NCBI RefSeq assembly: GCF_029633865.1
Contig: NC_079219.1
Span: 51,643,682 to 51,707,681 of the forward strand
Direction: 5' to 3'
DNA length: 64,000 bases
DNA from: Lampris incognitus
Taxonomy: Eukaryota > Chordata > Actinopteri > Lampriformes > Lampridae
The notes under the pieces are model-generated. The model was given only the letters and a program-made list of their open reading frames with translations, was not told the origin of the DNA and ran no database searches. The translations under genes and the position numbers were made by a program. Below are positions 31,501-39,484 of this stretch, piece after piece (the first letter of the stretch is position 1; each line of letters begins with the position of its first letter).

Positions 31501-32615
31501 CATTTTCCACAACGAAGCAACTCCTTGGCTTTGAGAAACAGTTTCAGCCGCCGACTGCACATGGCAGAGAACAACCGACCCAAGGTGTCTGTCAGCTTGC
31601 CAAATTCATTAATAGTCTCCAGACACGAAAAGTACTTTTATACTTTTATTTAGTCAATGTGCTGGTATGATGTCAGCAAGCATTTCCGAGGCTGTGGGGT
31701 TACTACCAGTACTACAGTACTAGTACTACTAGTACAGTACTACTAGTGATACTAGTACTACAGTATTATTACTACTAGTAGTACTGCAATACTAGTAATA
31801 GTACTGCAATGCTACAGTACTATTAATACTAGTACTACAGTACTATTACTAGTAGTAGTAGTACTGCAATACTACTCGTAGTACTGCAGTACCAGTACTG
31901 AGATCAGGGCCATTGTCAGCCTACTAAAAGTGGTGGGTCCCTCTTCACAAAAAGTGAACTCATTTGTACAGGATCCCTCATGCAAGCCGACCTTTGACCT
32001 GTTCTGGTTACCAACACACTTCTTGCCTACTAACGCTTGTAATTTCGGGGACGGATCGCCGAATCACGGAGGTCTCAGGCCTGAAACCCGTCATATGGTT
32101 CAGCCCCTGAGCTTTTTTTGTTGCTAAGGTATCTGCTGCCTGGTTTCACTGAATACAGTTTGGCTGGACCTTTTTTTTTGGACCTTATGCTTTTTTTGTT
32201 TTGCTTTTTTTGGGGGTGGGGGTGATAGGTCGAACAACCCAAGCGACCCCCAACACCCATGTGCAATTCTTAGTACTTCTACTAAGACTTTATCTTACAC
32301 TAACCTCGTTTTGAAATTGCATCCTTGCATTTTATAATGGGCTTTAACGTAGAAATCAGTTGTCTGATCCATCAACAACTGACCAAATGTGTATGAGACG
32401 ATGGAGCGGGGCGTCTGTTGGGACTTGGACGCCACATGAAGTCATCAGATGTTGATAAATGAGTAGATAGATAAAAAAAAACATAACAATAATCATCATG
32501 CGCTCCTCCGTACCTCGGGGTCCATTTCCTGCAGCTCATATTCCAGCTGGTCCAGCTCCTCGGCGCTGAGGCCCTTCAGGATGGCGTCCTCATCGATGTC
32601 CCTGGGGTCCGACAT
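10995..32615 (-). CDS. tmod4: Tropomodulin 4, skeletal-muscle pointed-end actin cap (9 coding exons, 341 aa)
   Basis: Minus-strand coding exons are 32615-32514, 28706-28550, 25889-25767, 17530-17438, 17074-16944, 16397-16290, 14710-14567, 11546-11402 and 11017-10995. They total 1026 nt and every phase matches. Tropomodulin caps actin pointed ends in the sarcomere and binds tropomyosin. The N-terminal tropomyosin-binding helix is encoded by exon 1 ([20 protein letters not shown]). The first actin-binding region [18 protein letters not shown] to [10 protein letters not shown] follows in exon 2, and exon 3 holds the second tropomyosin-binding part. The leucine-rich-repeat cap fills exons 5-8 ([44 protein letters not shown]). 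Human TMOD4 is 345 aa with nine coding exons. The final exon is only 23 nt and encodes a basic tail (IRQQRLR) resembling the family's RKRR end; I infer it from a strong pyrimidine tract at 11040-11018. Introns 1, 2, 3, 6 and 7 are swollen with mobile elements. TMOD4 is favoured over TMOD1-3 by synteny with scnm1 and lysmd1 and by the short tail. Confidence 0.95.
12439..12572 (-). mobile_element. Short tRNA-derived SINE, copy 1 (tmod4 intron 7)
   Basis: In the minus orientation it reads TGTAAACTAGTAATAAGACA, then an A-box-like TAGCCGAGCGG, a B-box-like TATCGAATCCC, and an end GAAAAAATAACCGGTTACA. ACTATT is repeated at both flanks as a possible target duplication. Other copies lie at 29471-29583, 42921-43059 and 56031-56164. 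Confidence 0.8.
12680..14402. mobile_element. Decayed DNA transposon carrying a THAP exon (tmod4 intron 7)
   Basis: The left end has GTGCCGTTTACACGGCAACG at 12682-12701 and the right end at 14368-14402 is an imperfect inverted copy (read in reverse: CACGTTTACGCGACAACGG, later AAAAACGG). Diverged copies of the same CGTTTACACGGCAACG-like motif recur just inside the left end (near 12741-12772 and 12833-12850), as in elements with sub-terminal repeats. A broken THAP-domain exon lies in the middle (13301-13506). THAP DNA-binding domains occur in P-, Kolobok- and some Harbinger-type transposons; the family here is undetermined. No transposase core is visible. Confidence 0.6.
13301..13506 (+). pseudogene. 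THAP zinc-finger exon, frameshifted
   Basis: The exon opens [19 protein letters not shown], with the first two metal-binding cysteines of a C2CH THAP domain. It continues in the next frame after a 9-T run ([19 protein letters not shown], containing the conserved tryptophan) and ends in a third frame with [13 protein letters not shown], holding the last cysteine and histidine. It stops at a GTAATG donor. Two frame breaks make it non-functional. It is antisense to tmod4 and lies in its intron 7. Confidence 0.8.
14743..14812. repeat. (AC)n microsatellite beside tmod4 exon 7
   Basis: About 34 AC units start 33 bases upstream of the acceptor of tmod4 exon 7 (on the minus strand this is a GT run running toward the splice site). 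Confidence 0.95.
15005..15750 (-). mobile_element. Non-autonomous composite with Rex1/CR1-like tail, copy A (tmod4 intron 6)
   Basis: In the minus orientation it has two tandem units of roughly 270 bases, each ending GCCCATGCAGACC next to GCTAACTGC (unit landmarks at 15285-15330 and 15560-15600). A spacer beginning CATCCTGGCTGGCG follows, then a 3' tail with CACTGCTGTGGGCTGGTGG and GAAATGACAATAAATTGTG (15110-15017). The same order is found at 49.95-50.46 kb in the opposite orientation. The tail matches the end of the LINE at 58.5-60.0 kb. There is no open reading frame with reverse transcriptase motifs. Confidence 0.7.
16060..16092. repeat. Perfect 15-bp hairpin in tmod4 intron 6
   Basis: CTTTATCTAAGACTC at 16060-16074 and its exact reverse complement at 16078-16092 are separated by three A residues. 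It lies 107 bases from the donor side of tmod4 intron 6? No: it is in intron 6, about 200 bases on the 3' side of exon 6 (which ends at 16290). Confidence 0.9.
17920..18050 (+). mobile_element. L2-like LINE 3' end fragment (tmod4 intron 3)
   Basis: The stretch has TGTAAAACACTGTGAAATGC, then TGTGCTATACAAATAAACTC followed by a short CGCCTTG repeat. This is the standard end of fish L2 LINEs and resembles 40235-40300. Confidence 0.7.
19459..19530. repeat. (CA)n microsatellite
   Basis: About 36 uninterrupted CA units. Confidence 0.97.
19958..20094 (-). mobile_element. CATC-tailed SINE 3' module with a folded-back end
   Basis: Five CATC repeats are followed by the AACCACTTATCTTGCTCTCAGGG-type module seen at 21.7, 25.3, 58.0 and 61.0 kb. 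At its inner end the block TTCCAGCAGTCATTGGG (20035-20051) is present again as a perfect inverted copy at 20066-20082, forming a 17-bp hairpin. Confidence 0.7.
21172..21368. mobile_element. Palindromic MITE of about 200 bp (tmod4 intron 3)
   Basis: The left end begins AGGGATGGGCAACATGATCC and runs through GCAGGTCTTTGTTCCAA and CAGTTACACACCTGA. The right end is the inverted copy (GGAACAAAGACCTG, GGATCACGTTGCCCAT). Arms are about 75 bases. It is probably hAT-related by its ends, but no clean 8-bp duplication is visible. Confidence 0.75.
21644..22022. mobile_element. MITE with 48-bp inverted ends, host of a SINE fragment
   Basis: The left end TTTATGAATGTTTATGACTG continues through TCATTTGGTCAATTA. 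The right end at 21970-22022 is the inverted copy (TAATTGACCAAATGACA, CAGTCATAAACATTCATAAA). A second inner pair, TTGTTTGAGATGTCT (near 21838) and AGACATCTCAAACAA (near 21929), mirrors it. A CATC-tailed SINE fragment sits inside at 21691-21828. Confidence 0.8.
21691..21828 (-). mobile_element. CATC-tailed SINE 3' module inside the 21.6-kb MITE
   Basis: Four CATC repeats lead into TTATCCAAACCGCTTATCCT, GGGTCGCGGGGATGCTGG and GGCAGGCGGGGAGACACCCT. The tRNA-like head is absent. Confidence 0.75.
22797..23053 (+). pseudogene. YqaJ/SWIM-type transposon exon remnant (tmod4 intron 3)
   Basis: The plus frame reads [19 protein letters not shown] and later [20 protein letters not shown] before a stop and MAG, ending at a GTAAGT donor (23054). 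From memory this resembles the region just before the SWIM zinc finger of YqaJ-nuclease transposon proteins (ISL2EU/Harbinger-type), where a CMAG motif precedes an exon border. The zinc-binding cysteines are lost (HGD plus stop where HCxC is expected), so it is decayed. Assignment rests on pattern memory and should be confirmed by a profile search. Confidence 0.5.
23076..23171 (-). pseudogene. THAP-domain first exon fragment (tmod4 intron 3)
   Basis: From 23171 the minus strand encodes [20 protein letters not shown] followed by [10 protein letters not shown], the N-terminal third of a THAP zinc finger, and ends at a GTAAGC donor (23075). It starts like the THAP exon at 13301. No second THAP exon with the remaining zinc ligands is visible downstream on this strand. 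It has the same orientation as tmod4. Confidence 0.65.
24805..25250 (+). mobile_element. tRNA-derived SINE, long family, copy 1 (full length)
   Basis: The head GGCATCCGGGAAGTGTGGCG carries an A-box-like region and GTTCAAATCCCAG as B box. The body has GTCTGTGGGTGGGAAGCCGG, GTCCCCCTGGTGAAACTCCT, a GAAGCGGCTGGCGACTCCAC block and GGCATGTGGTAGTCTGCAGC. It ends AATTGGGGAGAAAAGGGG plus an AAATAAATAAATAAA tail. Length is about 445 bases. Other copies lie at 33538-33952 and 53881-54615. Confidence 0.85.
25298..25436 (+). mobile_element. CATC-tailed SINE 3' module, plus orientation (tmod4 intron 3)
   Basis: GATGGCCTGGCGGCCTGTCC, GTGTCTCCCCGCCTGCC and GACTGCTGGAATAGGCTCCA lead to GGATAAGCGGTTCAGATAAT and GGATGGATG repeats. 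The head is missing, as at 19.96 and 21.69 kb. Confidence 0.75.
27107..27491 (+). mobile_element. tRNA-derived SINE with RTE/L2-like tail (tmod4 intron 2)
   Basis: The head is GGGCATGGTGGCGCAGTGG then TTAGCGCTGTCACC, with B box GGTTCGAACCCCGGG. A conserved central part follows (GTGTGGAGTTTGCATGTTCT). The 3' half is distinct from that at 58.0 and 61.0 kb: GTCCCCGGGTGCTGCACAGC, CTCCTAGCTACACAGCTAGG and GGATTAATAAAGTATAG, then a 20-base A tract. It is apparently full length. Confidence 0.85.
29388..30057. mobile_element. Cluster of short tRNA-derived SINE copies flanking a unique core
   Basis: A diverged copy runs on the minus strand at 29388-29470 and abuts a good plus copy at 29471-29583 (TAGCCGAGCGGTTAGTGATG, CGTATCGAATCCCGC, TAACCGGTTACA). 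A third, related plus copy lies at 29932-30057 (TAGACACGTTAGCCCTTGG, TAGTCGACTGGTTAACG). The outer pair, 29388-29470 and 29932-30057, form an inverted repeat sharing the CCTTTAGTSGACTGGTTA block and a GC-rich extension (GGCTGCGGC / GGCTGTGGCGG). About 350 bases of unrecognised sequence sit between them. All are in tmod4 intron 1. Confidence 0.65.
30588..31450. mobile_element. Penelope-like palindrome, split by a hAT MITE (tmod4 intron 1)
   Basis: The left arm (minus orientation, 30588-30673) and right arm (plus, about 31240-31450) are inverted copies of AGACTGAAGAGGTCACTTAG, a GATGAAAC block, TCAATAAACGTTG and CCAGATGAACTGATTCAAC. The same palindrome occurs intact at 63341-63784. A TTAGATGAGGGATGAAACATT variation is seen in the right arm. 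The arrangement fits the inverted terminal repeats of Penelope-like elements. No reverse transcriptase or GIY-YIG sequence is present. Confidence 0.6.
30674..31185. mobile_element. hAT-type MITE, 512 bp, with 8-bp target duplication
   Basis: The ends are CAGTGGTGGCTAACCATGTG and, inverted, CAGCAGTGGCTAACCATGTG; similarity extends inward more than 150 bases. The flanking octamer GTCTAAAC is present at 30666-30673 and again at 31186-31193. It inserted into the left arm of the Penelope-like palindrome, so it is the younger event. There is no open reading frame with transposase motifs. Confidence 0.9.
31688..31905. repeat. ACT/AGT-rich self-complementary low-complexity tract (tmod4 intron 1)
   Basis: Nearly the whole stretch consists of ACTAGT, AGTACT and CAGTACTG-type words, each its own reverse complement, in irregular order. 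It is not a simple trinucleotide run. Confidence 0.85.
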
Positions 32616-33200
32616 GATGTCACATGCACACACACACTCTCACACACACCGCTGCACACAGCCCTGAGCAACACAGAGAGGAGGAGAGAGGAGGAGGGAG
32701 GAGGAGAGGTTTTATTTTACATCCACGGGGCCTTTTTTCCCTCTTGCATCTCGTTCCCGCAGCATGTGATTGGTGTATACGCTGTGGGGCAACCTGTGAT
32801 GTGCTGTGTGTAAAACGTGCCCACAAGCCAAGTCTGACCTGACGTGTGAGGACGTGAGACGGGGTGAAAGTTGTTCCGGTGTCTCGGGAGGGACAAACAC
32901 AGACTTCCTGTCTCCTGTGTGACACTGGACGGAGACACGGCGTTCCCGTTTCATGGAAATATGATGCAAACCAGAATTCCAACGTAGTCACAATAAACTC
33001 ATATTTTTCTTCATATTTTCCTCTAAAAGCACTTTGCCCAAAGTCTTTTATGAAACCCCATTTATTTCAATGGATTTTTTAATCTTTCACCTGTCACGGA
33101 TTTATAATATGATTTCCCTTTTGCACATGGGCTCCTATATTCTTTCATGACCCAGAGCGCTGAATAAATACGATTATGCCATGGACCCCTATTCTATTCA
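32616..33200 (-). promoter_or_regulatory. Candidate tmod4 5' UTR and promoter region
   Basis: This lies immediately upstream of the tmod4 start codon. On the minus strand a TATAAAT element is present around 33107-33101, and a CANNTG E-box (CAGGTG on minus) lies about 10 bases further downstream. These would suit a muscle promoter, but no transcript evidence is available. A further non-coding first exon upstream cannot be excluded. Confidence 0.3.
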
Positions 33201-33537
33201 TTTTTATTTGGGGGGGTCCCCGGGGGGGGTCTCCATCCGGGAGGTTTTGTGTGTTTTTAACATGAAATTTACATCGCCAGGCTGTACAGCTCAAAGCAAT
33301 CAAACCACACAGCAAAACACCACAATGTGCTTATTTAAAATAACGATAACTTCATAAATAAGCACAGATTAGCTTTATAGTTGTACAAAATATCGTTTCA
33401 ACACGTTTAAAAGACGTTTCTTTCCCTCTTTTCAGAGAAACTCCTCGGTGGGAATCATTTTAAAGGCTCCCTCTTGACTCATAACCGTTGTCCCCCCTGT
33501 GGATGACCGGCTGGGATTCTTCTAACAGAGAGACGTC

Positions 33538-33952
33538 GGTGCACGGGTAGCGTAGCGGTCTATTCCGCTGCCCACCAACACGGGGATCACCGGTTCGAAT
33601 CCCCCTGTTACCTCCGGCTTGGTCGGATGTCCCTACAGACACAACGGCCGTGTCTGCGGGTGGGAAACCGGATGTGTGTATGTGTACTGGTCGCTGCACT
33701 AGCGACCCCTCTGGTCGGTCAGGGCGCCTGTTCAGGGGGGCGGGGGAACCGGGGGGAATAGCGTGATCCTCCCACGCGCTACGTCCCGCTGGTGAAACTT
33801 CTCACTGTCAGGTGAGAAGAAGCGGTTGGCGACTCCACATGTATGGGAGGAGGCATGTGGTAGTCTGCAGCCCTCCCCGGATCGGCAGAGGGGGTGGAGC
33901 AGCGACCCGGACGGCTCGGAAGAGTGGGGTCATTGGCCAAGTACAAATGGGA
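33538..33952 (+). mobile_element. tRNA-derived SINE, long family, copy 2
   Basis: The head GCACGGGTAGCGTAGCGGTC holds a good A box, and CCGGTTCGAATCCCC is the B box. The body matches copy 1 throughout (GTGTCTGCGGGTGGGAAACC, GAAGAAGCGGTTGGCGACTC, GGCATGTGGTAGTCTGCAGC) and ends near CATTGGCCAAGTACAAATGG. Confidence 0.85.
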
Positions 33953-34687
33953 GCAATCCAAACAAGAAAGCCGTCAGTGAAACCTCCAACCCACCTGTTG
34001 GCGCCAGCGGTCTCCTCTTGATACAACAGAACAATAATCCCATGCAACTCTTCCTGATCTAAAGGTCCAACATTTTTCCTTTTTTTCAGCAGTTTACATC
34101 ATTTTCAGGCATCTACGCAGCACATCGGTGAACCTACATTCAGAACAATGGATGTCAACGTGATTTTAGTGATTTATTTGGGGTTTTTCTTTTCTCCCCT
34201 TGTTTAGAGAGTCCACCGCCCGACGGAGGAGCGACAAACTGCACCGAGCCTGGTGAGAACTGTGGAGCCACGTAACGGTGAGACGTCACCGTTTGTTTTC
34301 ACCGAGCGTCCCATTCAGACCAGCGAGTTTCCCCTGGCGCCGTCCTGCCAGCAAGCACCGTGTTTCACCGGCACATACCTGACATCTAACACTGCTCCAC
34401 CCACGGCAGCAGCAGGGTGAGGTTTCTCTCTGAAATAGGACCCCTTTAACTTTGGAGCCCTGGAAACAGTGAAAGACCCCCGCTGGGTTTGACCAACAGC
34501 CCCCCACGACCGGCCCGACCCGACCCGCTTCGCCTCCATCAATGAGTTTATCCCCCCCACCCACCCCCCCACCCTATCCAAGCATTACAATGGAGAGATA
34601 AAAATAGATGCGTTTCCAGTGATAAAGCCATTATACTCAGCAGCCTGCAGAGCATGTAAATATACCGCACTGACATTCAGGACGGAC
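33953..34687. other. Intergenic DNA, nothing recognised
   Basis: GC-moderate sequence with C-rich runs near 34555-34575. Open frames show no known signature. Confidence 0.4.
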
Positions 34688-34775
34688 GCTGCAGGGCTGC
34701 TGCAGGGCTGCTGCAGGGCTGCTGCAGGGCTGCTGCAGGGCTGCTGCAGGGCTGCTGCAGGGCTGCTGCAGGGTT
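34688..34775. repeat. 11-bp minisatellite, 8 copies of CTGCAGGGCTG
   Basis: Eight nearly perfect head-to-tail units. Because 11 is not a multiple of 3, every frame stays open and repeats after 11 residues, which makes false coding frames on both strands. Confidence 0.95.
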
Positions 34776-35449
34776 GCCGTCCCCACAACACAGCGGAGGA
34801 GAACCAACAACCGCTGCCCCGTTCTCTCAGAGGGGACACGGGGAGGAGAGAAGCGAAGGAGGTGAAAGAGAGATGGACGGACCGCAAGGGTTTTTCTTTG
34901 CTATTCTTAGTCGCCGTGCGTTGCGCCAAAGGTTTAGAATTACAGACGAGGGCAGCGCGAGGAGAGAGGAAAGTCCATCAAGCCGTCAGCGATGGACATC
35001 GGTGCTGACACCAAACCGCTTCACCCTCACATGACAAAGCATACATGCGTTACAAACATGCACACACGCGCACGCGCACGCACACGCACGCAGCGTTTGT
35101 GATGCAGTATTGTGCGCTGAGATGCTGCAACCCAAGACAGAGCACAGACACGGCATGCGTGTGTCCCCCAGGGAGAGGCTGTGCAATCAGCGTATGAGTA
35201 ATGCTGCTATCGGGTTTAGGGGGTGGGGTGGGGTGGAGGGGGGAGGGGTCAAACATTTTCACGTTGAATCCAAATTTCCTCCTAACTTGGCCAACACAGA
35301 GAACCCATGTAGACTCGGAGTCACGCAGCAAAGCCTACCTTCATATTACCTCCTTACTGCCTACATGCTCGTCTATCGGCGTCTATCAAGCGTTCAAATG
35401 TTTCTGCATAGGATGCAAAAAAGTATGCGCATAATATTTTTTGTCGATA

Positions 35450-35692
35450 ACACTTTATTTTAGGGGGTCGGAAATGACCTAGTAATTACTTAGTAATAAG
35501 GTGGTAATTATCACGTAATTCCTTAGCAATAAGGTTGAAATTACCTAGTAATTTCCTAGTAGTAAGGTGATAGTTTTTACAGGTAATTTTACAGCTAACC
35601 CTAACCCAAATTACAAGGTAATTTCAACCTTATTTCTGGGAAACTGCGTGATGGTTACCACCTCATTACTCCGACCCCCTAAAATAAAGTGT
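35450..35692. mobile_element. MITE of 243 bp with 22-bp perfect inverted ends
   Basis: The left end ACACTTTATTTTAGGGGGTC continues GG. The right end at 35671-35692 is the exact reverse complement. The interior is made of TAGTAATTACTTAGTAATAA-type words and AAGGTAATTTCAACC. It is non-coding. Confidence 0.85.
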
Positions 35693-35800
35693 AACCGTTT
35701 TGTCTTTTTGATGTGAACGTATAAAGCCGCTGACTTTTGCAAACTCTTGAGTCTAATTGACTCACATTTACGACTCTTCCTTTTATGGCTTTTACTCTAT

Positions 35801-35845
35801 TCTGTTTTATTCTATCATCCAGCACGGATGATAGAATAAAACAGA
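35801..35845. repeat. Perfect 20-bp hairpin
   Basis: TCTGTTTTATTCTATCATCC at 35801-35820 and its exact reverse complement at 35826-35845 are separated by five bases. No transposon end sequence is apparent. Confidence 0.92.
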
Positions 35846-35944
35846 GTTGGCTTGGTGATGTGGCAAACAATCACCATGTCCCTTAACTTATTCCTGTCAA
35901 GGTAACACCTGCATGTTTAGCTTACACAGTAAGCCTCTATCAGA

Positions 35945-35945
<1 letters not shown>

Positions 35946-36032
<87 letters not shown>
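35946..36032. repeat. (AC)n followed by (ATC)n microsatellite
   Basis: About 24 AC units (35946-35995) and about 11 ATC units (35999-36032) are separated by a few bases. Confidence 0.95.
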
Positions 36033-39000
36033 GGCGGTCACTCGGGGTCGAGTGTGACCGTCCTCCCTCTGGGTCCCTCTGGGTCTTCAGTGGGTGTAGA
36101 GGCTGATCCTCGAGCTGCATGATGGGAGGACGCCTGCATGGGACAGCTTTTTACTGGAGTGGCTGATGCGCCTGCAGCCACCACACGGTCCTTGGCAGGG
36201 GGTGGCCAGAGTCGCATCGCGTGGAGAACAAAGATGATTGGGGACCACCCTCTGTTGCAGCCTTCATCCGCCTTCACTGGCATTGTGACCTGGAGACATC
36301 GTCCACCAGTTCCAGCGTTGATGTCTTTGTTGGATCGCGCTTCATCTGGAACCTCCTCCTTGACCTCTCCATACCAGGAGCCAAGCTCCAGATGCATAGC
36401 TCTTGGGATCATTGGTACACGCAAGCTTCTCCACTATGGCAAGGTAGCGATCCATGAGACATGCACGCACACACGCACGCACACACACACACACACACGC
36501 ACACACACACAGACTGGCAGATGGAGACACTAGGACAAAGCCAAGACAAACACACACACTAACAAAACAAAAGACCTACACATATACACTCACTCACATG
36601 TACTCACACACAGACTGCAGACAGTAGAGGTAGACACACACTCAAACACACCCACATAAACATGCACACACCCTGGAAACACACAGCTCCACCCGCCAAC
36701 ACACACTGTGATGTGTTTGCCTTAGTGCACACCACCCGTCTGGGAGGAACAACGTGGTGGTGGTGATTCATGACCTGGTGGTGATTCATGGTGATTATGT
36801 GGCAACGTACAACAATCACTATTGTACAGAGCGGACATTTTATATTCAATATATGATGCAGTTTTTCCACAACCTGCATTGCTTCTGTCTTTTGACCTTC
36901 AACGCTTTGATCCTAATTGATGAATGGAAACAAATTAAATAATATTAGATGAATATAAATTAGAAGAAAACGAATAATCTCAGCGGTGGAAGATTTTGGT
37001 TGATTGTAGCAGCAGATAAGAAGATGAATCTGAGGGGGGAAAATAGCATTTGAATAGAAAACTGAGCAGTGTCCCCCCCCCTCCCACCCCAGTAGGCTTC
37101 AGATGGCTTTAAACACCAAATCCAAGAAGTGCCCTCAGGGCCGCACCATACAAGCCATGCCGTTTCCGTGTTCGACCGCATTAAAGTGAAGCGGGCCGGT
37201 GCTGAAATAAAACCCATCCATGCTCAGCAAATGCTTTCTGTAAAGGTTAAAGCGCCATGTACCTGTAATTTCCTGGATAAATAAAGGCCAGGCCATAAGA
37301 CGGGGGGTGGAGGGGGAGGTGTTCCTGGTCTCCACCAGCAGCTTGTAAAGGGCAGCGTGGCGCTCTAATGTGTAAAGCCAATGACACAAACAGTGGATCC
37401 AGCAGCCAGAGCCAAGCAAGACGGAGGAAATTAAAACGACCAAGGGTGAAAATGAAGATGGCAGATCACCAGCGTAACCCCCCTTTTTCTTTTTTTCTAG
37501 CCACTTTGTTTAAGTATTGGGATGTAGGTAGGGCCGGCCAATAAATCAATACTGTGATTTATTACATTTCAGTGAAATGGGATGAAATTGTGATATGCAG
37601 TGTAGTTCAAATTCATGGTCATGAGAATCGATCACCTACATTTCTCACCAACATGACCTTCTGAAATATTTGAGTATTATTTGAAAACTAGTTTTTCTTG
37701 ATGTTATACTTTACATTACAAAACAGTTCAATGTAATGAAGTTTAAATATGGTATTACTGCACATGTTAGCACCTATTGTGATTGATTGATATTGTGTAA
37801 ACTTGTCTGTGATTATTATGCTTATATTTTTCATTCTGTCAAGCACTATTGTGATAGTTATATTACCAAAAGAATATACATGAAGATGCCATTAAGATAC
37901 CAATAAACCAAATCAATAAATGGAAAATAACGTAAGAACACAAATGAATTAAGAGTAAGGATTACATGTTTTTTTGTGATTTATGTGCAGTTGTTAGTCT
38001 TTTGGTGAGGGTTTAGCTTCAGGGTCTCTTATGGCTTTAAAGCAGGGCTGACGTTGGTCAGTGGACACATGGGGTTCTAACTGAGGTGTCTGGTAATGAG
38101 ATGGGGGTAAAAGTATTATTCACCTTTTTTTTAAGGCACAAATTGAACAAAGGAATCATTTCAAAAGACATGGGCAAAGATGTGGACACGTCCGGACACG
38201 GCTCTTGTAATTTGACTGTGGCAAAGCCTTTGAGCCTCGCTTATTGTCGATATAAATACCTTGGCTGTAGCCATTCCATGAGAGTTTGGCTAACGGGGTT
38301 AGCTTAGACAACTGTGCACCCATCACCCGTCATTTAGAAGCAAGCAAGTGTCTTTGGCAAACAGTATTTCTCTCAAATCAAATATTCAAAAAGTTTTTAA
38401 ATAATACAGGTATGGTGGTACATTGACAGTACCTGGTGACAGCTTGTTTGCTACCGTTTAGGTAACATTGACCTGACCACTGACAATGGCTTCCTAATCC
38501 CTGTGAAGATACTGGACTGTTGTTAGCAGCATGGTGAAAATGAAAAAGATAGTGAAAAAATAACACTTAGAGGCAACGGGAGCTCATTCATATCCTAGCA
38601 TGTCTCATGCAATAACCTTTAGTTATACATTCCAAATTACTGGGAGACATGTGCTAAAAATTCCTGAAGGACCCCACAAACTATTATTGACCAAACAACC
38701 CGTGGCAGATCAAACAACTGACAGTTTAACAGCCTGGAGAGACCAAATGCTCTTTCATTTGTTGTGACATTTAATTTAGCACGTCCCATGTTTCAGGACA
38801 TGTCCGGCCACACTGGAAATACGCCGGACATTTGTGAAAGTGTATTTGTCCCAAGAAGTCCTGGCGTGGTGTCAGTGCATGGCAAACCACATGGGAGTGG
38901 GCGAGCGGGCTAAATGTCACCTGTCACTGCCAGCTGGCGCCAGATGATTTTATTTCCAGCTGAGGTTTTAAGGCTCCTCTGCACCTGCGGCTGGTGCCCC

Positions 39001-39484
39001 CAACAGCAAGTCCCCCTCAGAGCACAACAATACTAACCTGAAACTAATCACACTTAAACCTGTCTCATAGTTCAAGAGATTCTATTGTTATATTCTGTTT
39101 CTTGATTCAGGTTTTACTTTTTGTTAAGTTGGGCCCCTTTCTCTTTAGTTATAGTTAAATCAAATTAACTTTAAAATCATTACCCCATGTCACCCCAGGC
39201 AATTTAAATCACGGAATTGATTCTCCTAAGACCATGGGAAGGACCTAACTTAAAGCTACAAGCCAGAAGATTTACATGTAAACAAACGGCCTTTTTTGCT
39301 GGTGTATCGCAGGAAGTAGGTGATCAACTAATCGTCATCACTCATCAAATCATGTCTACTTTTGGTGCCTTTTGGGTCATACCGTTTTTGAAAACAATAC
39401 CTCAAATAGTGTATTTCTGATCACTACATCTAATAGGGGACTTGTAAGCATGAAATCCCAATGATTATAAGGCATTTCTTTCTC
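36033..39484. other. Intergenic stretch without a recognisable gene
   Basis: At 36033-36440 a GC-richer block starts GGCGGTCACTCGGGGTCGAG; from memory this resembles a dispersed fish repeat, but I cannot name it. CA-rich low-complexity DNA follows at 36450-36680. The rest is AT-rich with no coding signature that survives inspection on either strand. Confidence 0.4.

Noticed and set aside
34585-35034. Several frames over 85 codons around the 11-bp repeat
   Set aside because: Driven by the minisatellite; no conserved domain or splice context.
35594-35605. CTAACCCTAACCC telomere-like motif
   Set aside because: Only two units, inside a MITE; not an interstitial telomere array.
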